Assembly: GCA_946902875.1 (NCBI GenBank)
Contig: OX336337.1
Span: 3,410,001 to 3,474,000 of the forward strand
From: Nematopogon swammerdamellus
Lineage: Eukaryota > Arthropoda > Insecta > Lepidoptera > Adelidae
Length of the DNA stretch: 64,000 bases
Direction of reading: 5' to 3'
Part shown: positions 31,332 through 43,800 of the stretch, in pieces
Position numbering within the stretch: the stretch's first letter is position 1
How the letters are laid out: every line of letters begins with the position of its first letter
Notes under the pieces: generated by a model
The model's database searches: none
The model's input: the letters and a program-made list of their open reading frames with translations, nothing else
What the model was told of the DNA's origin: nothing
Made by a program: the position numbers and the translations under genes

Positions 31332-31794
31332 TAGCTGTCGTCGTCCTTCTGTGTTCTAACCTGGGCTTAACTTGACATGCTTTCTCTTTTGCACTTATGA
31401 GAACACAAAAAAAAATGCAAATAGTCACTCATAACTACTTTGGCAGATCGAATGCGCATGAGGAAGTTTGTTAGTGATTTTTGTGAAATATTTTCTATCA
31501 TGTTTGTGTGGCACTGCACAATCAATGAGTAATCAAGATTATTTCGATTTCTTGAGCGATCACTTGACGATCATTTGGCGAACTTATCACCACTCTAGGG
31601 TTCGATTTTTTTTTATTTCATACATTTTTGAAGGCGGTTTTTACATTTTTTTAAATAGTTTTTTTATAGAATGTATTCATTAGTACAAACTAATAAATGA
31701 TTTAGTTCCCTTATTATTTTAGAATATTTATATGACATTCGCCCTTTTAATCATAATTTTGTATTAGTGATATAGATTGCAGTGTCATGTTTAC

Positions 31795-34290
31795 GTAAGG
31801 GCGTAAATCAACAAAAGTATGATAAATCTTATATTAATCATATTTTTTTAAAAGCTAGTAAAAAGGTCTGGTTATTGCCTATAATCATGCCAAAATGTAA
31901 AAACCCAGTAATTACAACAAAAAAGTTATGAGCAATTAACTAATATTGAATCTTATTTGTGCTCTCCTGTAAAATCACCTTTTTGTAGATACGACCTTTC
32001 AGCTTGATGCCCTCGATATGAGTAAGATCAAAAAATTTAAATGAAATCAAATAAAATTTTTGGTATTCTATTATACGGTGAGTGCGGGAGGATGCGCCCG
32101 CGCGCCACCGCTCCACCGCACCGCGCCGCGCCGCCCACCAGCCGCCGACCCGCCTCCGTCGCCGTGCGTCGCCGGCTCGTTCATATACCTATTCGCGGTA
32201 AACGGCGCGCGTAACATTTCGGTTTGTATGGGAGCCATATCTTAGCGTAACCGGAACTGAATTTTATTTAGCCTATCATGTGTCCCGTATAGGCATATGT
32301 GGTTGTACGAAGTTTCATCAAATTCAGATAATCGGTTTAAGAGTTATGGTGGAACATACATACATACATACATACAGAAAAGATTTCTAAAAATCGGCAA
32401 TTTAGCTTTAGTATCATATATAGAGTCTACAAACTCAATATCTCATAAAACAAAGTAACTTACTCCATGACCATCCCTTACAGATTTATTATTAGTATTG
32501 ATTGATTGATGATATTGATGATATTGATTGATGATTGATTGATGATGTCATTGATTGATGATGATTGATGATGTATAATCTATTATTAAATAATTGTTGT
32601 GATATTGAGGGATTGGCGAACAAAAGTGGACGATTTTAATTAATTAATTTTGCTGTAGAGCCTATAAGCTGGTACGACCCTTTTTTTAAGAATTTGTGTT
32701 TTTTTTTTTGTTGTTTTTAAGTATTACAGGTGAAACAGTACAGAAATTTATTAACGTCATACAATGAATAATTAAATACAAACGAATAAAAAATAGTTAG
32801 AAATCATTTATAAAAATTTGATTGTTTTGGTTAAAAAAATTATTGGTGCAATATTTGTTTTCTGTCTTTTGGTCTATACATATTCAACTTTGGATTAGAA
32901 GTCTAATTTTGAGCGAGGATTTAGAGCTGTTAGGGTCACTTTTGAACGAACATTCCTCGAAATTTGGGGTTACCAAATCAAAAAAATTACAAAAAAAAAA
33001 ATTCAGAAAAATCATCCGGTTTTGTGCGCCAGCTCGTTAATTACGTTGCAATTCGCTTATATTGGCATGTTTAAAACATACAATTAAAATCTTTAACCTT
33101 ATGCGTACGTAAAACTAAAGTGTTTCACATATCTAAGGAGAAGTGTATATGATTTAAAAATATTATGTTAAATAAATGCGAGCCATGTTACTTATTAGAA
33201 GAATTAACAGCCGCAATTAGTAGTACTTATGATTTTATTTAATTAAATTATCTTTAATAATATGAACGGTTGTTTTACTGTTTCCGTACATATGTATTGG
33301 TAAATATTTTTTGAAGTGAAAACTTCTTTAGCGGCGCTTCGCACTTTTTTTGGATAGGTAAAAAATGTTAAACTCGCGTCAGAACTCGCGTCAGATCCGT
33401 AGCCTGGTCGAAAAAGCGTAAGATTCGAAACTTCTTTAGCGGCGCTTGGCACTTTTTTTAGATGGGTAAAAAATGTTAAACTCGCGTCAGATCCGTAGCC
33501 TGATCGAAAAAGCGTAAGATTCGTTGAAATTATGGATGAAAGTTGATTTTTCTGAGAAATAAACTTTTTGATGTCAAATAATTATAATAGTTCTGTTTAA
33601 GTTTTCACTTCTGCCGGCACTCCCGGAGTGCAACCCGAAGCTTTTTTTATGTAGTTTTATTATTTAGATTCTTTTTCTTGTTGCTTATACATTGAATTTA
33701 TACTTGGAATCTTTAACTTTGAATTAATATACTTACACTTAAACCTTATCATCTTTCGATAGATTCCTTGTGATCTTATGAAGTGTGCCATGTCTCTTTA
33801 TATATTCACAATTCATTTGTGTATTGTACATACATATATAAGTTAAAATACATATCCTAACTCCCCTCTTCCCTCTCTTGTCATTCAGTTGATGTTCTAC
33901 AGCAATCCCACTGATTAATGTACATAATATGTGCAAATCTATTGAATATTAAGTAATATATGCGTAACATCCTTGTTCGCTTTTGTATGTAATTCTCCCA
34001 GATCTCAAAGATAGCTAGAATGTAATGCGTTACTTCATTAAGCTAGCCTATTGTATCTACATTTGTATGAATTGGTGTTCAATAAAGAATACATATATAC
34101 CTACATACATAGATACATAGATATATAACGTCGTGCCTGTTTCCCAATAGTTTACTAGTTTGTGAAATTCTTCTTCGCATTGAACTAGCGGAATTTCGAC
34201 TTATATCCAACTTTAAGTTATCTAAAAATGGATGAAATTATGCAATAAATAAACAATAGGGTAGGCAGAGGATCTCCACTTGCCACGATC
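31795..34290. repeat. 2496-bp tandem duplication, unit A
   Basis: Runs from gtaagggcgtaaatcaac to cttgccacgatc and is repeated immediately. It includes the right end of the 1968-bp element, a GC-rich patch at 32090-32170 (cgcgccgcgccgcccacc), a gattgatgat microsatellite and a retrotransposon-like 3' end (ggtgttcaataaagaatac near 34075). No gene was recognised. Short frames such as 32822-33040 recur identically in unit B because the DNA does. Confidence 0.95.
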
Positions 34291-36786
34291 GTAAGGGCGT
34301 AAATCAACAAAAGTATGATAAATCTTATATTAATCATATTTTTTTAAAAGCTAGTAAAAAGGTTTGGTTATTGCCTATAATCATGCCAAAATGTAAAAAC
34401 CCAGTAATTACAACAAAAAAGTTATGAGCAATTAACTAATATTGAATCTTATTTGTGCTCTCCTGTAAAATCACCTTTTTGTAGATACGACCTTTCAGCT
34501 TGATGCCCTCGATATGAGTAAGATCAAAAAATTTAAATGAAATCAAATAAAATTTTTGGTATTCTATTATACGGTGAGTGCGGGAGGATGCGCCCGCGCG
34601 CCACCGCTCCACCGCACCGCGCCGCGCCGCCCACCAGCCGCCGACCCGCCTCCGTCGCCGTGCGTCGCCGGCTCGTTCATATACCTATTCGCGGTAAACG
34701 GCGCGCGTAACATTTCGGTTTGTATGGGAGCCATATCTTAGCGTAACCGGAACTGAATTTTATTTAGCCTATCATGTGTCCCGTATAGGCATATGTGGTT
34801 GTACGAAGTTTCATCAAATTCAGATAATCGGTTTAAGAGTTATGGTGGAACATACATACATACATACATACAGAAAAGATTTCTAAAAATCGGCAATTTA
34901 GCTTTAGTATCATATATAGAGTCTACAAACTCAATATCTCATAAAACAAAGTAACTTACTCCATGACCATCCCTTACAGATTTATTATTAGTATTGATTG
35001 ATTGATGATATTGATGATATTGATTGATGATTGATTGATGATGTCATTGATTGATGATGATTGATGATGTATAATCTATTATTAAATAATTGTTGTGATA
35101 TTGAGGGATTGGCGAACAAAAGTGGACGATTTTAATTAATTAATTTTGCTGTAGAGCCTATAAGCTGGTACGACCCTTTTTTTAAGAATTTGTGTTTTTT
35201 TTTTTGTTGTTTTTAAGTATTACAGGTGAAACAGTACAGAAATTTATTAACGTCATACAATGAATAATTAAATACAAACGAATAAAAAATAGTTAGAAAT
35301 CATTTATAAAAATTTGATTGTTTTGGTTAAAAAAATTATTGGTGCAATATTTGTTTTCTGTCTTTTGGTCTATACATATTCAACTTTGGATTAGAAGTCT
35401 AATTTTGAGCGAGGATTTAGAGCTGTTAGGGTCACTTTTGAACGAACATTCCTCGAAATTTGGGGTTACCAAATCAAAAAAATTACAAAAAAAAAAATTC
35501 AGAAAAATCATCCGGTTTTGTGCGCCAGCTCGTTAATTACGTTGCAATTCGCTTATATTGGCATGTTTAAAACATACAATTAAAATCTTCAACCTTATGC
35601 GTACGTAAAACTAAAGTGTTTCACATATCTAAGGAGAAGTGTATATGATTTAAAAATATTATGTTAAATAAATGCGAGCCATGTTACTTATTAGAAGAAT
35701 TAACAGCCGCAATTAGTAGTACTTATGATTTTATTTAATTAAATTATCTTTAATAATATGAACGGTTGTTTTACTGTTTCCGTACATATGTATTGGTAAA
35801 TATTTTTTGAAGTGAAAACTTCTTTAGCGGCGCTTCGCACTTTTTTTGGATAGGTAAAAAATGTTAAACTCGCGTCAGAACTCGCGTCAGATCCGTAGCC
35901 TGGTCGAAAAAGCGTAAGATTCGAAACTTCTTTAGCGGCGCTTGGCACTTTTTTTAGATGGGTAAAAAATGTTAAACTCGCGTCAGATCCGTAGCCTGAT
36001 CGAAAAAGCGTAAGATTCGTTGAAATTATGGATGAAAGTTGATTTTTCTGAGAAATAAACTTTTTGATGTCAAATAATTATAATAGTTCTGTTTAAGTTT
36101 TCACTTCTGCCGGCACTCCCGGAGTGCAACCCGAAGCTTTTTTTATGTAGTTTTATTATTTAGATTCTTTTTCTTGTTGCTTATACATTGAATTTATACT
36201 TGGAATCTTTAACTTTGAATTAATATACTTACACTTAAACCTTATCATCTTTCGATAGATTCCTTGTGATCTTATGAAGTGTGCCATGTCTCTTTATATA
36301 TTCACAATTCATTTGTGTATTGTACATACATATATAAGTTAAAATACATATCCTAACTCCCCTCTTCCCTCTCTTGTCATTCAGTTGATGTTCTACAGCA
36401 ATCCCACTGATTAATGTACATAATATGTGCAAATCTATTGAATATTAAGTAATATATGCGTAACATCCTTGTTCGCTTTTGTATGTAATTCTCCCAGATC
36501 TCAAAGATAGCTAGAATGTAATGCGTTACTTCATTAAGCTAGCCTATTGTATCTACATTTGTATGAATTGGTGTTCAATAAAGAATACATATATACCTAC
36601 ATACATAGATACATAGATATATAACGTCGTGCCTGTTTCCCAATAGTTTACTAGTTTGTGAAATTCTTCTTCGCATTGAACTAGCGGAATTTCGACTTAT
36701 ATCCAACTTTAAGTTATCTAAAAATGGATGAAATTATGCAATAAATAAACAATAGGGTAGGCAGAGGATCTCCACTTGCCACGATC
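34291..36786. repeat. 2496-bp tandem duplication, unit B
   Basis: Near identical to unit A. I noticed single-base differences such as gtctgg/gtttgg (31870 region) and tctttaacc/tcttcaacc (33090 region). After its last base the sequence continues ccgattcccgacacacct, as it does after the third copy, so unit B keeps the original right border. Confidence 0.95.
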
Positions 36787-37449
36787 CCGATTCCCGACAC
36801 ACCTCTGCCGCCTCTTCCACTCTCATGCGCTTCATACTATGCTCGTCGGGTACGAGTATCATGCACTTGGCCCTTTTCAAGGGACGCCCTTCCCAACTCT
36901 TCCGCTCACATTCACTCGTCAAATGTCATTACAGAACGGAAAATGCAAGAAAATCTGAACAGGCGGAGACAATAATCTTGAACGAGATGCGCTACATTAC
37001 CGGGGCCAAACACGTGTACCTTCCGGCGGCCTCAAAAAATACCAATATCAACAACTAAATTGTGCTGAGTCTCTCTGCGACGAGTGCTGCGGCGATAGGA
37101 CTGGTGACAGGGATAAGGGATGGTAGTTCCTTAGAGCAGCTCCCGTGACAGTGCCTGTAAAACAGATTAAGCGAACCTACAAATCGTCACAGTCACAGGA
37201 CTGAGAGACTCCACCGGACCATTTGTACATTTCAAAATGTTCTTTTCATTTAACTGTATGCTCCGCTGCACGGTTAGTCCTGCCTAGTGTGGCCACTATC
37301 TAATGATTAACTTCCTGGGTTGACTTAATCATATTCGTGAATTCAATTCTGAATAAATTTGCGAACGAAGTACAGAAAGAAGATTTGAATGAAACCAATC
37401 TTCTCATTAACACCTAAGTTGAATTACACGCTAGCATTATAGAGCTATT
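36787..37449. repeat. Spacer of the older duplication
   Basis: 36787-37025 (cctctgccgcctcttcc, cttggcccttttcaaggga, attacagaacggaaaatgca) recurs at 39533-39765. 37030-37230 matches 28560-28765. Coding-like frames here are not supported. Confidence 0.7.
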
Positions 37450-39188
37450 TATAATCTATTATTAAATAATTGTTTTGTTATTGAGGGATTGGCGAACAAA
37501 AGTGGACGATTTTAATTAATTTTAAAATTTTTCTGTAGAGCCTATAAGCTGGTACGACCCTTTTTTAAAGAATTTTTGTATTTTTGTTCTATTGTTGATT
37601 AATAAGTATTACAGGTGAAACAGTACAGAAACTGATTAACGTCATACAATTAATAATTAAATACAAACGAATAAAAAATAGTTAGAAATCATTTATACAA
37701 ATTTGATTGTATTGGTTAAAAAAAAATTATTGGTGCAATATTTGTTTTCTGTCTTTTGGTCTATACATATTCAACTTTGGATTAGAAATCTATTTTTGAG
37801 CGAGGATTTAGAGCTGTTAGGGTCACTTTTGAACGAACATTCCTCGAAATTTGGGGTTACCAAATCAAAAAAATTGCAACAAAAAAAATCTGAAAAATCA
37901 TCCGGTTTTGTGCGCCAGCTCGTTAATTACGTTGCAATTCGCTTATATTGGCATGTTTAAAACATACAATTAAAATCTTCAACCTTATGCGTACGTAAAA
38001 CTAAAATGTTTCACATATCTAAGGAGAAGTGTATATGATTTAAAGATATTATGTTAAATAAATGCGAGCCATGTTACTTATTAGAAGAATTAACAGCCAC
38101 AATTAGTAGTACTTATGATTTTATTTAATTAAATTATCTTTAATAATATGAACGGTTGTTTTACTGTTTCCGTACATATGTATTGGTAAATATTTTTTTG
38201 AAGTGAAAACTTCTTTAGCGGCGCTTAGCACTTTTTTTGGATGGGTAAAAAAAGGTTAAACTCGCGTCAGAACTCTCGTCAGATCCGTAGCCTGATCGAA
38301 AAAGCGTAAGATTCGAAACTTATTTAGCGGCGCTTGGCACTTTTTTTAGATGGGTAAAAAATGTTAAACTCGCGTCAAATCCGTAGCCTGATCGAAAAAG
38401 CGTAAGATTCGTTGAAATTATGGATGAAAGTTGATTTTTCTGAGAAATAAACTTTTTGATGTCAAATAATTATAATAGTTCTGTTTAAGTTTTCACTTCT
38501 GTCGGCACTCCCGGAGTGCAACCCGAAGCTTTTTTTATGTAGTTTTATTATTTAGATTCTTTTTCTTGTTGCTTATACATTGAATTTATACTTGGAATCT
38601 TTAACTTTGAATTAATATACTTACACTTAAACCTTATCAGCTTTCGATAAATTCCTTGTGATCTTATGAAGTGTGCCATGTCTCTTTACATATTCACAAT
38701 TCGTTTGTGTATTATACATACATATATAAGTTAAAATACATATCCTAACTCCCCTCTTCCCTCTCTTGTCATTCAGTTAATGTTCTACAGCAGTCCCACT
38801 GATTAATGTACATAATATAAATGTAATGTACATAAAATCTATTGAATATTAAGACTAATATATGCGTAACATCCTTGTTCGCTTTTGCATGTAATTCTCC
38901 CAGATCTCAAAGATAGCTAGAATGTAATGCCTTACTTCATTAAGCTAGCCTATTATATCTTAAATTTGTATGAATTGGTGTTCAATAAAGAATATATACC
39001 TACATACATAGATACATAGATATATAACGTCGTGCCTGTTTCCCAATAGTTTACTAGTTTGTGAAATTCTTCTTCGCATTGAACTAGCGGAATTTCGACT
39101 TATATCCAACTTTAAGTTATCTAAAAATGGATGAAATTATGCAATAAATAAACAATAGGGTAGGCAGAGGATCTCCACTTGCCACGAT
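37450..39188. repeat. Older third copy, matching 32574-34290
   Basis: Colinear with the right 1.7 kb of the 2496-bp unit but with scattered substitutions and small indels. It is an older duplicate than the A/B pair. Confidence 0.9.
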
Positions 39189-39206
39189 CCCGATTCCCGA
39201 CACACC

Positions 39207-39532
39207 TTTTTTTATTTTTATGGAAACTGACTCGGTTGGCTACATCACCTACAACATCCGTCATGTCAGCCCATAACACCGGGTGAACTTGGTGCCACGT
39301 CAGTGCTCCCCTTCGGTAGTGCCGGCTACACTGAACTGGACTGAAAACACAAACTATTTACATAGCCGTTTCGAGCGACCTTTCACTCAGTACGGTGGTA
39401 TCAATCCGGGCGGGTTAAACCCTACCACCTAGTTATGTAAGAAGGGAGTCATATCCCTTAGTCGCCTTTTACGATATAGACGGGGAGAGATGCAGTGGGG
39501 CTATTCTTTTAAAGTACCGGCCCCACACGGTA
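39207..39532 (-). repeat. SINE family A inserted in the third copy
   Basis: Full copy from T run plus tttttatggaaactgactcg to ccccacacggta. The corresponding place after unit B reads cacacctctgccgcc without it, so the insertion post-dates the older duplication. Confidence 0.9.
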
Positions 39533-39769
39533 CCTCTGCCGCCTCTTCCGCTCTCATGCGCTTCATACTATGCTCGTCGGGTAAGGGTACCGTGCACTTG
39601 GCCCTTTTCAAGGGACACCCTTCCCAACTCTTCCGCTCACATTCACTCGTCAAATGTCATTACAGAACGGAAAATGCAAGAAAAGCTGAACAGTCGAAGT
39701 CAAAATTCTTGAACGAGATGCGCTACGTCACCGGGGCCAAACACTTGTACCTTCCGGCGGCCTCGTGGA

Positions 39770-40560
39770 AACCAGATAAACCAATAGGAGAAAATTAAAT
39801 GTAGAGAAAACAATAATTTTCTGAGTAAACAAGAAAGAGTAGGATCAGGGAATAACCATGGATATTATATTTTTTTTCACCATGGACAATATACAACATA
39901 ATAATTATGTTGTATGATAGAACAAACTTTATAATAATGTTATTTGTAGTTAATTTAACTTTAGATTACGTTATACATACTTTCTGATTATATAGTTTAA
40001 TTTGCTACTAAATTAGATTGATTGCATGCTCTAATATAGATTCTACGAAATTGTACATTTGTTTAAATAGACAATTTTTATTCACTGTCTGTAATATTGT
40101 TTCTTATTGTTTGTTAAATTTGCTACTAAATTATATTGTAAAGTTTGTATTAAAACTCTGTTAAATATTGCATCATTTATTTTAACTATCACAAATTTAC
40201 AACACTTGGAGTAAACAGTCGAAAGAGAAGAAAGATAATATTTACAAAATACTTTTTCCAGATTTTGCACCGAAAATGCGCTAATAAATACCGACATAGC
40301 AATCTTCAGATGCAGTCTTCGTTATTTCTCTGGATATATTGAAAACATCTACATTACCATCTTGATACTTTTGAGTATTTGGGTACCAGATCCATCTGCC
40401 ACCAATTCCACTACACTAACCTATGACTAATTAGTTTTGTATTCAATTAGCCCTTTGATCTAATTGAGCCTGGCTTGTCACGACTATTGCTGTTAGATTA
40501 AATCTAGGGATGTACTTGAGCGTTGTCATGATGGGTCAGTCCTTGCCTGCTACTATTTAA
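39770..40560. other. Intergenic, between the convergent genes
   Basis: AT-rich. It contains a 25-nt palindrome (39891-39915, atacaacata around its centre). No gene or family repeat was seen. Confidence 0.5.
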
Positions 40561-40566
40561 TTTATT
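40561..40566 (-). terminator. Possible CYP4G polyadenylation signal
   Basis: TTTATT on the + strand is AATAAA on the gene strand, about 66 bp past the CYP4G stop codon. The region is AT-rich, so chance occurrence is possible. Confidence 0.35.
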
Positions 40567-40631
40567 TAAATAAGTACGTATATTATGTGCAAAAGCTCAA
40601 ATATAAAAAAAGGATTAAACTCGATGCAGGT

Positions 40632-40807
40632 TTAGATCTTAGGTGCCCTCTTGCGAGAGGTCAGCCGAACTTTGAAGCCTTCAGCACGCTTCAAGATGAT
40701 GTCGGCCTGAAGTTGGAAGTCCTCTTCCTTGAGGTCGGAGTGGACTCGGAAGTTGCGCATGATTGTTGAGAGGATAATCTTGAGTTTCAACATAGCGTAC
40801 TTGCGGC
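40632..40807 (-). CDS. CYP4G: CYP4G last exon (stop codon)
   Basis: Acceptor attccag|GC, TAA at 40634-40632. Begins RKYAMLKLK right after the haem loop and ends [11 protein letters not shown]. The final beta-structure segment ([18 protein letters not shown]) matches the family C-terminus. Confidence 0.95.
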
Positions 40808-43800
40808 CTGGAATCAGATATATTGCAAAGAGTATTAGAACTGATAAAACATAGCGCTTTCGTGGTGTCAGTCATTGAATTAGTCGGCGTTTATGTATCC
40901 ACTGCTGGAAACACGCCTCTCAAATTTTTCTTCAGTCTCCCGTATGGCCTTCAGCGGTACGGTCCCACTGATTTTCTCCGACGTATTAAATTTCGTCGTC
41001 CCACCTGGCGGTGGTCTTCCCAAATTCTTTTTCCCTGCCCACGGCCGCCACATGGTGTAAAAATGCTTTATTTTACAATATTTTTTTTTACAAAGACATT
41101 TCATTCTATTTAGACGTGGACCTAGGAAATTCATGGAGCATGTAGCCGAACACGTGACATATGAATACTAAATACTGACACATTATTTAAGGAAATTAAA
41201 TTTAAATAATTGTTATGAATGTAACATCAGCATAAACGAAATTAATTCTAGAAAGACAGGAAATTAAACAATAAAGCTTTTTAAACGTTTTAGGGATAAA
41301 AGAATTCCTATTAGCTACGAAAGAGCTAATGATATCAAGCATGCAGATGATACGATCATTAAAGCAAGGACTTTTTGAGCGGTTTCTATCGCTTAGTTAC
41401 TCTGGGCCCTAAGGGATAGAGAATATGAGTACTATGGTGCTGATATTAACAAATTATAGTTAAACGTCCTAAAAAAATATAAGAAAAAAACTGACATCAT
41501 TTCTGGAAGACCTAGGACCACCAGTGGACAACCGTACGTGAATGACGACAATAATTATATAGATAGTAATGTTTAATTTAAAACAAAGCAATGAAAAATG
41601 CACATAATAAAAATGATAACGAAGAAGAAAACATTGTACTAACCGACACAGCTGCGAGGTCCCGCAGAGAATGGCACAAAGGCATAGTAGTGTCTGTTTG
41701 CGGAGTTCTCCGGAAGGAAGTTGTCCGGGTTGAACTTGTGAGGATTCGCGTAGATATCCTCGTTGCGGTGCAGCTTAAATGTGGCGATGATTACTGTAGA
41801 CCCCACTGGCAGCTTCTTGCCGTTGGAAGCTGAGGAAAATGAACATTGAAGCCATTATTATAAGAGTTAAAATCGTGTAGCAATTTTTATTTTTTCAGGA
41901 GTCTTTTAGATACGTTTTTTATGAAACCGGTGATGGTTGACTACACCATTTACTATACCTATTATGTCAGCTCACAACATCTTGCTGAACAAGGTGCAAC
42001 GTCAGTGCTTCTCTTTGATCATGCTGACTACAATAAGGTGGGCTGACACAAATACTATTTTCATAGCCGATTCGACCGACCATCTTTTAGTGTGGTAAAA
42101 GTGAGCGAGCGAGAGAGAAATAAAGAGAGAGGAGGAAAGAGAGAATGAAATAGAGAAAGAAAGAGATAGAAAGAGAGAGAAAGAAAGAAAGAAAAATAAA
42201 TAGCGAGAAAGAAAGAGTGCAAATGTAATTATTTTAAGCTTGAGTCTATCAATGCAATTATTTATTTCAGAGCCGCAATCAATGTGTGCCAAGAGGTCGG
42301 ACTCAAACCTGTCTGCGGATCGACTATGATTTTGACACACCGAAAATCGAGCACACTGAATAAATAATTCGTTATGTGCTTTCGTCTAATGCCGAACATC
42401 GATAGGTTCAACAAATAGATGAAGAGTTTCTAGAAGTCGCCATTTTGTAATAAAAACTGTAAACTCACCTAGAGTGACTTCCTGCTTGATATCGCGAGCA
42501 ATAATCGGCACTGGTGGGTACAGCCTAAGCGTCTCCATCAGGCACCGCTCAAGGTACTTCATTTCCAGCGTGTCCTGGAAGGTGGCGGGGCGGTCGGAAT
42601 CTCCGAATATTGAGTCAATCTCCTCGATCACTTTGTCTTGGATATCCTGGTGAATGCCCATCATGGAGAGGAAGAAGCTGCTGCCGGCCGCCGTAGTGTC
42701 GTGACCCTAAGGGATGTTTGTAAAAATAATTTGTGCTCACATTTTGATCTCGGTAATGCTTTTATGGAACGTGGCACATGTTGTCTACATCGCCTACTAT
42801 AACTGTGATATCGGGTCATTGCACCTCGCTATACTACCCCGTTTACCGCCACTGTACCGTGCGCATCAGCCTTTGAGCCATAGCATAACCATTTTGTTAC
42901 TACCGGAACTAAGCACCGTATCAGTATTTCCCCTTGGTCGTGACCACACTGAACTGAGTGAAAAATTGCAGTTACGAAAACGTCCGGAGGGAGTGAAAAC
43001 ATGCATAATTTTTCATAGCTACCTTCATTCAGTTTTAGATTCAGTAGGCTGTATCACGACAATCGGTGTAAGCAAAGTAATAGGTGTTGCGCTTCAAGGA
43101 CTCTGGTAAATTACAGCACAACACCGACCACCACGTTTTACTACGTTAACGTTACCACGTTTTACACGTTTAACTATCAAGCAGCAAGTATAGGCACGAA
43201 GACCCACCCGCTGTATGACTTGGTGGTCTGACCGTGCCAAGGCGAGAGGTGGCCAACTCCTCGCCCTTTGGCGCGGCATGTTGTTCTTATCCCTCTTAGT
43301 CTCATTTTACGATATGCACGAGGAGAGATGCAGTGGGGCTATTCTTTTTAATTATTAAAATTTTAAATTAATTATTCACCTCAAACATGATAGTGTCGAC
43401 CTGCTCCTTGATCTCTTCGTCCGAGATGACGACGCCGTTCTGCGAGCTCTCCAGCAGGAGATCCAGGAAAGCCAATCGCTTCTTCTCCCCAATATCTTCA
43501 TCCACATCCAGGTCGTCCTTAAGTCCAGCTGACTGGCCATAGGATAAACCTTCGACGACAGTCTTGTCTTTAACGACGGTCTCCTCCTTGGCAGACTGCT
43601 TGTTCTTCTCAGCGACAGAGTTGGCGTACTCGTTTAGGATAGACGGTGAGGCCTTGACGCCATTCTTGAACTCATCGCGCTTCCTCTTGATGACCTGCAG
43701 AATAAAACATACATTGCGTAGGTAATATTATTCAAATTATGAACATGTATGAAGAACCGTAAGAGTGGAAGAGGCGGCACAGGTGTCTCAAGATGGTGGC

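Larger units (their letters stand above)
30048..32015. mobile_element. 1968-bp terminal-inverted-repeat element
   Basis: Left end cgagggcatcaagctgaaag is inverted at the right end (ctttcagcttgatgccctcg), with about 38 bp of TIR in all. Both sides are flanked by ATAT. The sequence at 11733-11815 looks like a related site without the element. The interior is AT-rich, with a 71-codon frame at 31468-31683 that I do not recognise. Two smaller elements are nested inside. Probably a non-autonomous DNA transposon. Confidence 0.75.

Noticed and set aside
32060..33040. Genes in the 2496-bp unit because frames are conserved between copies
   Set aside because: The copies are almost identical DNA, so conserved frames carry no evolutionary information.
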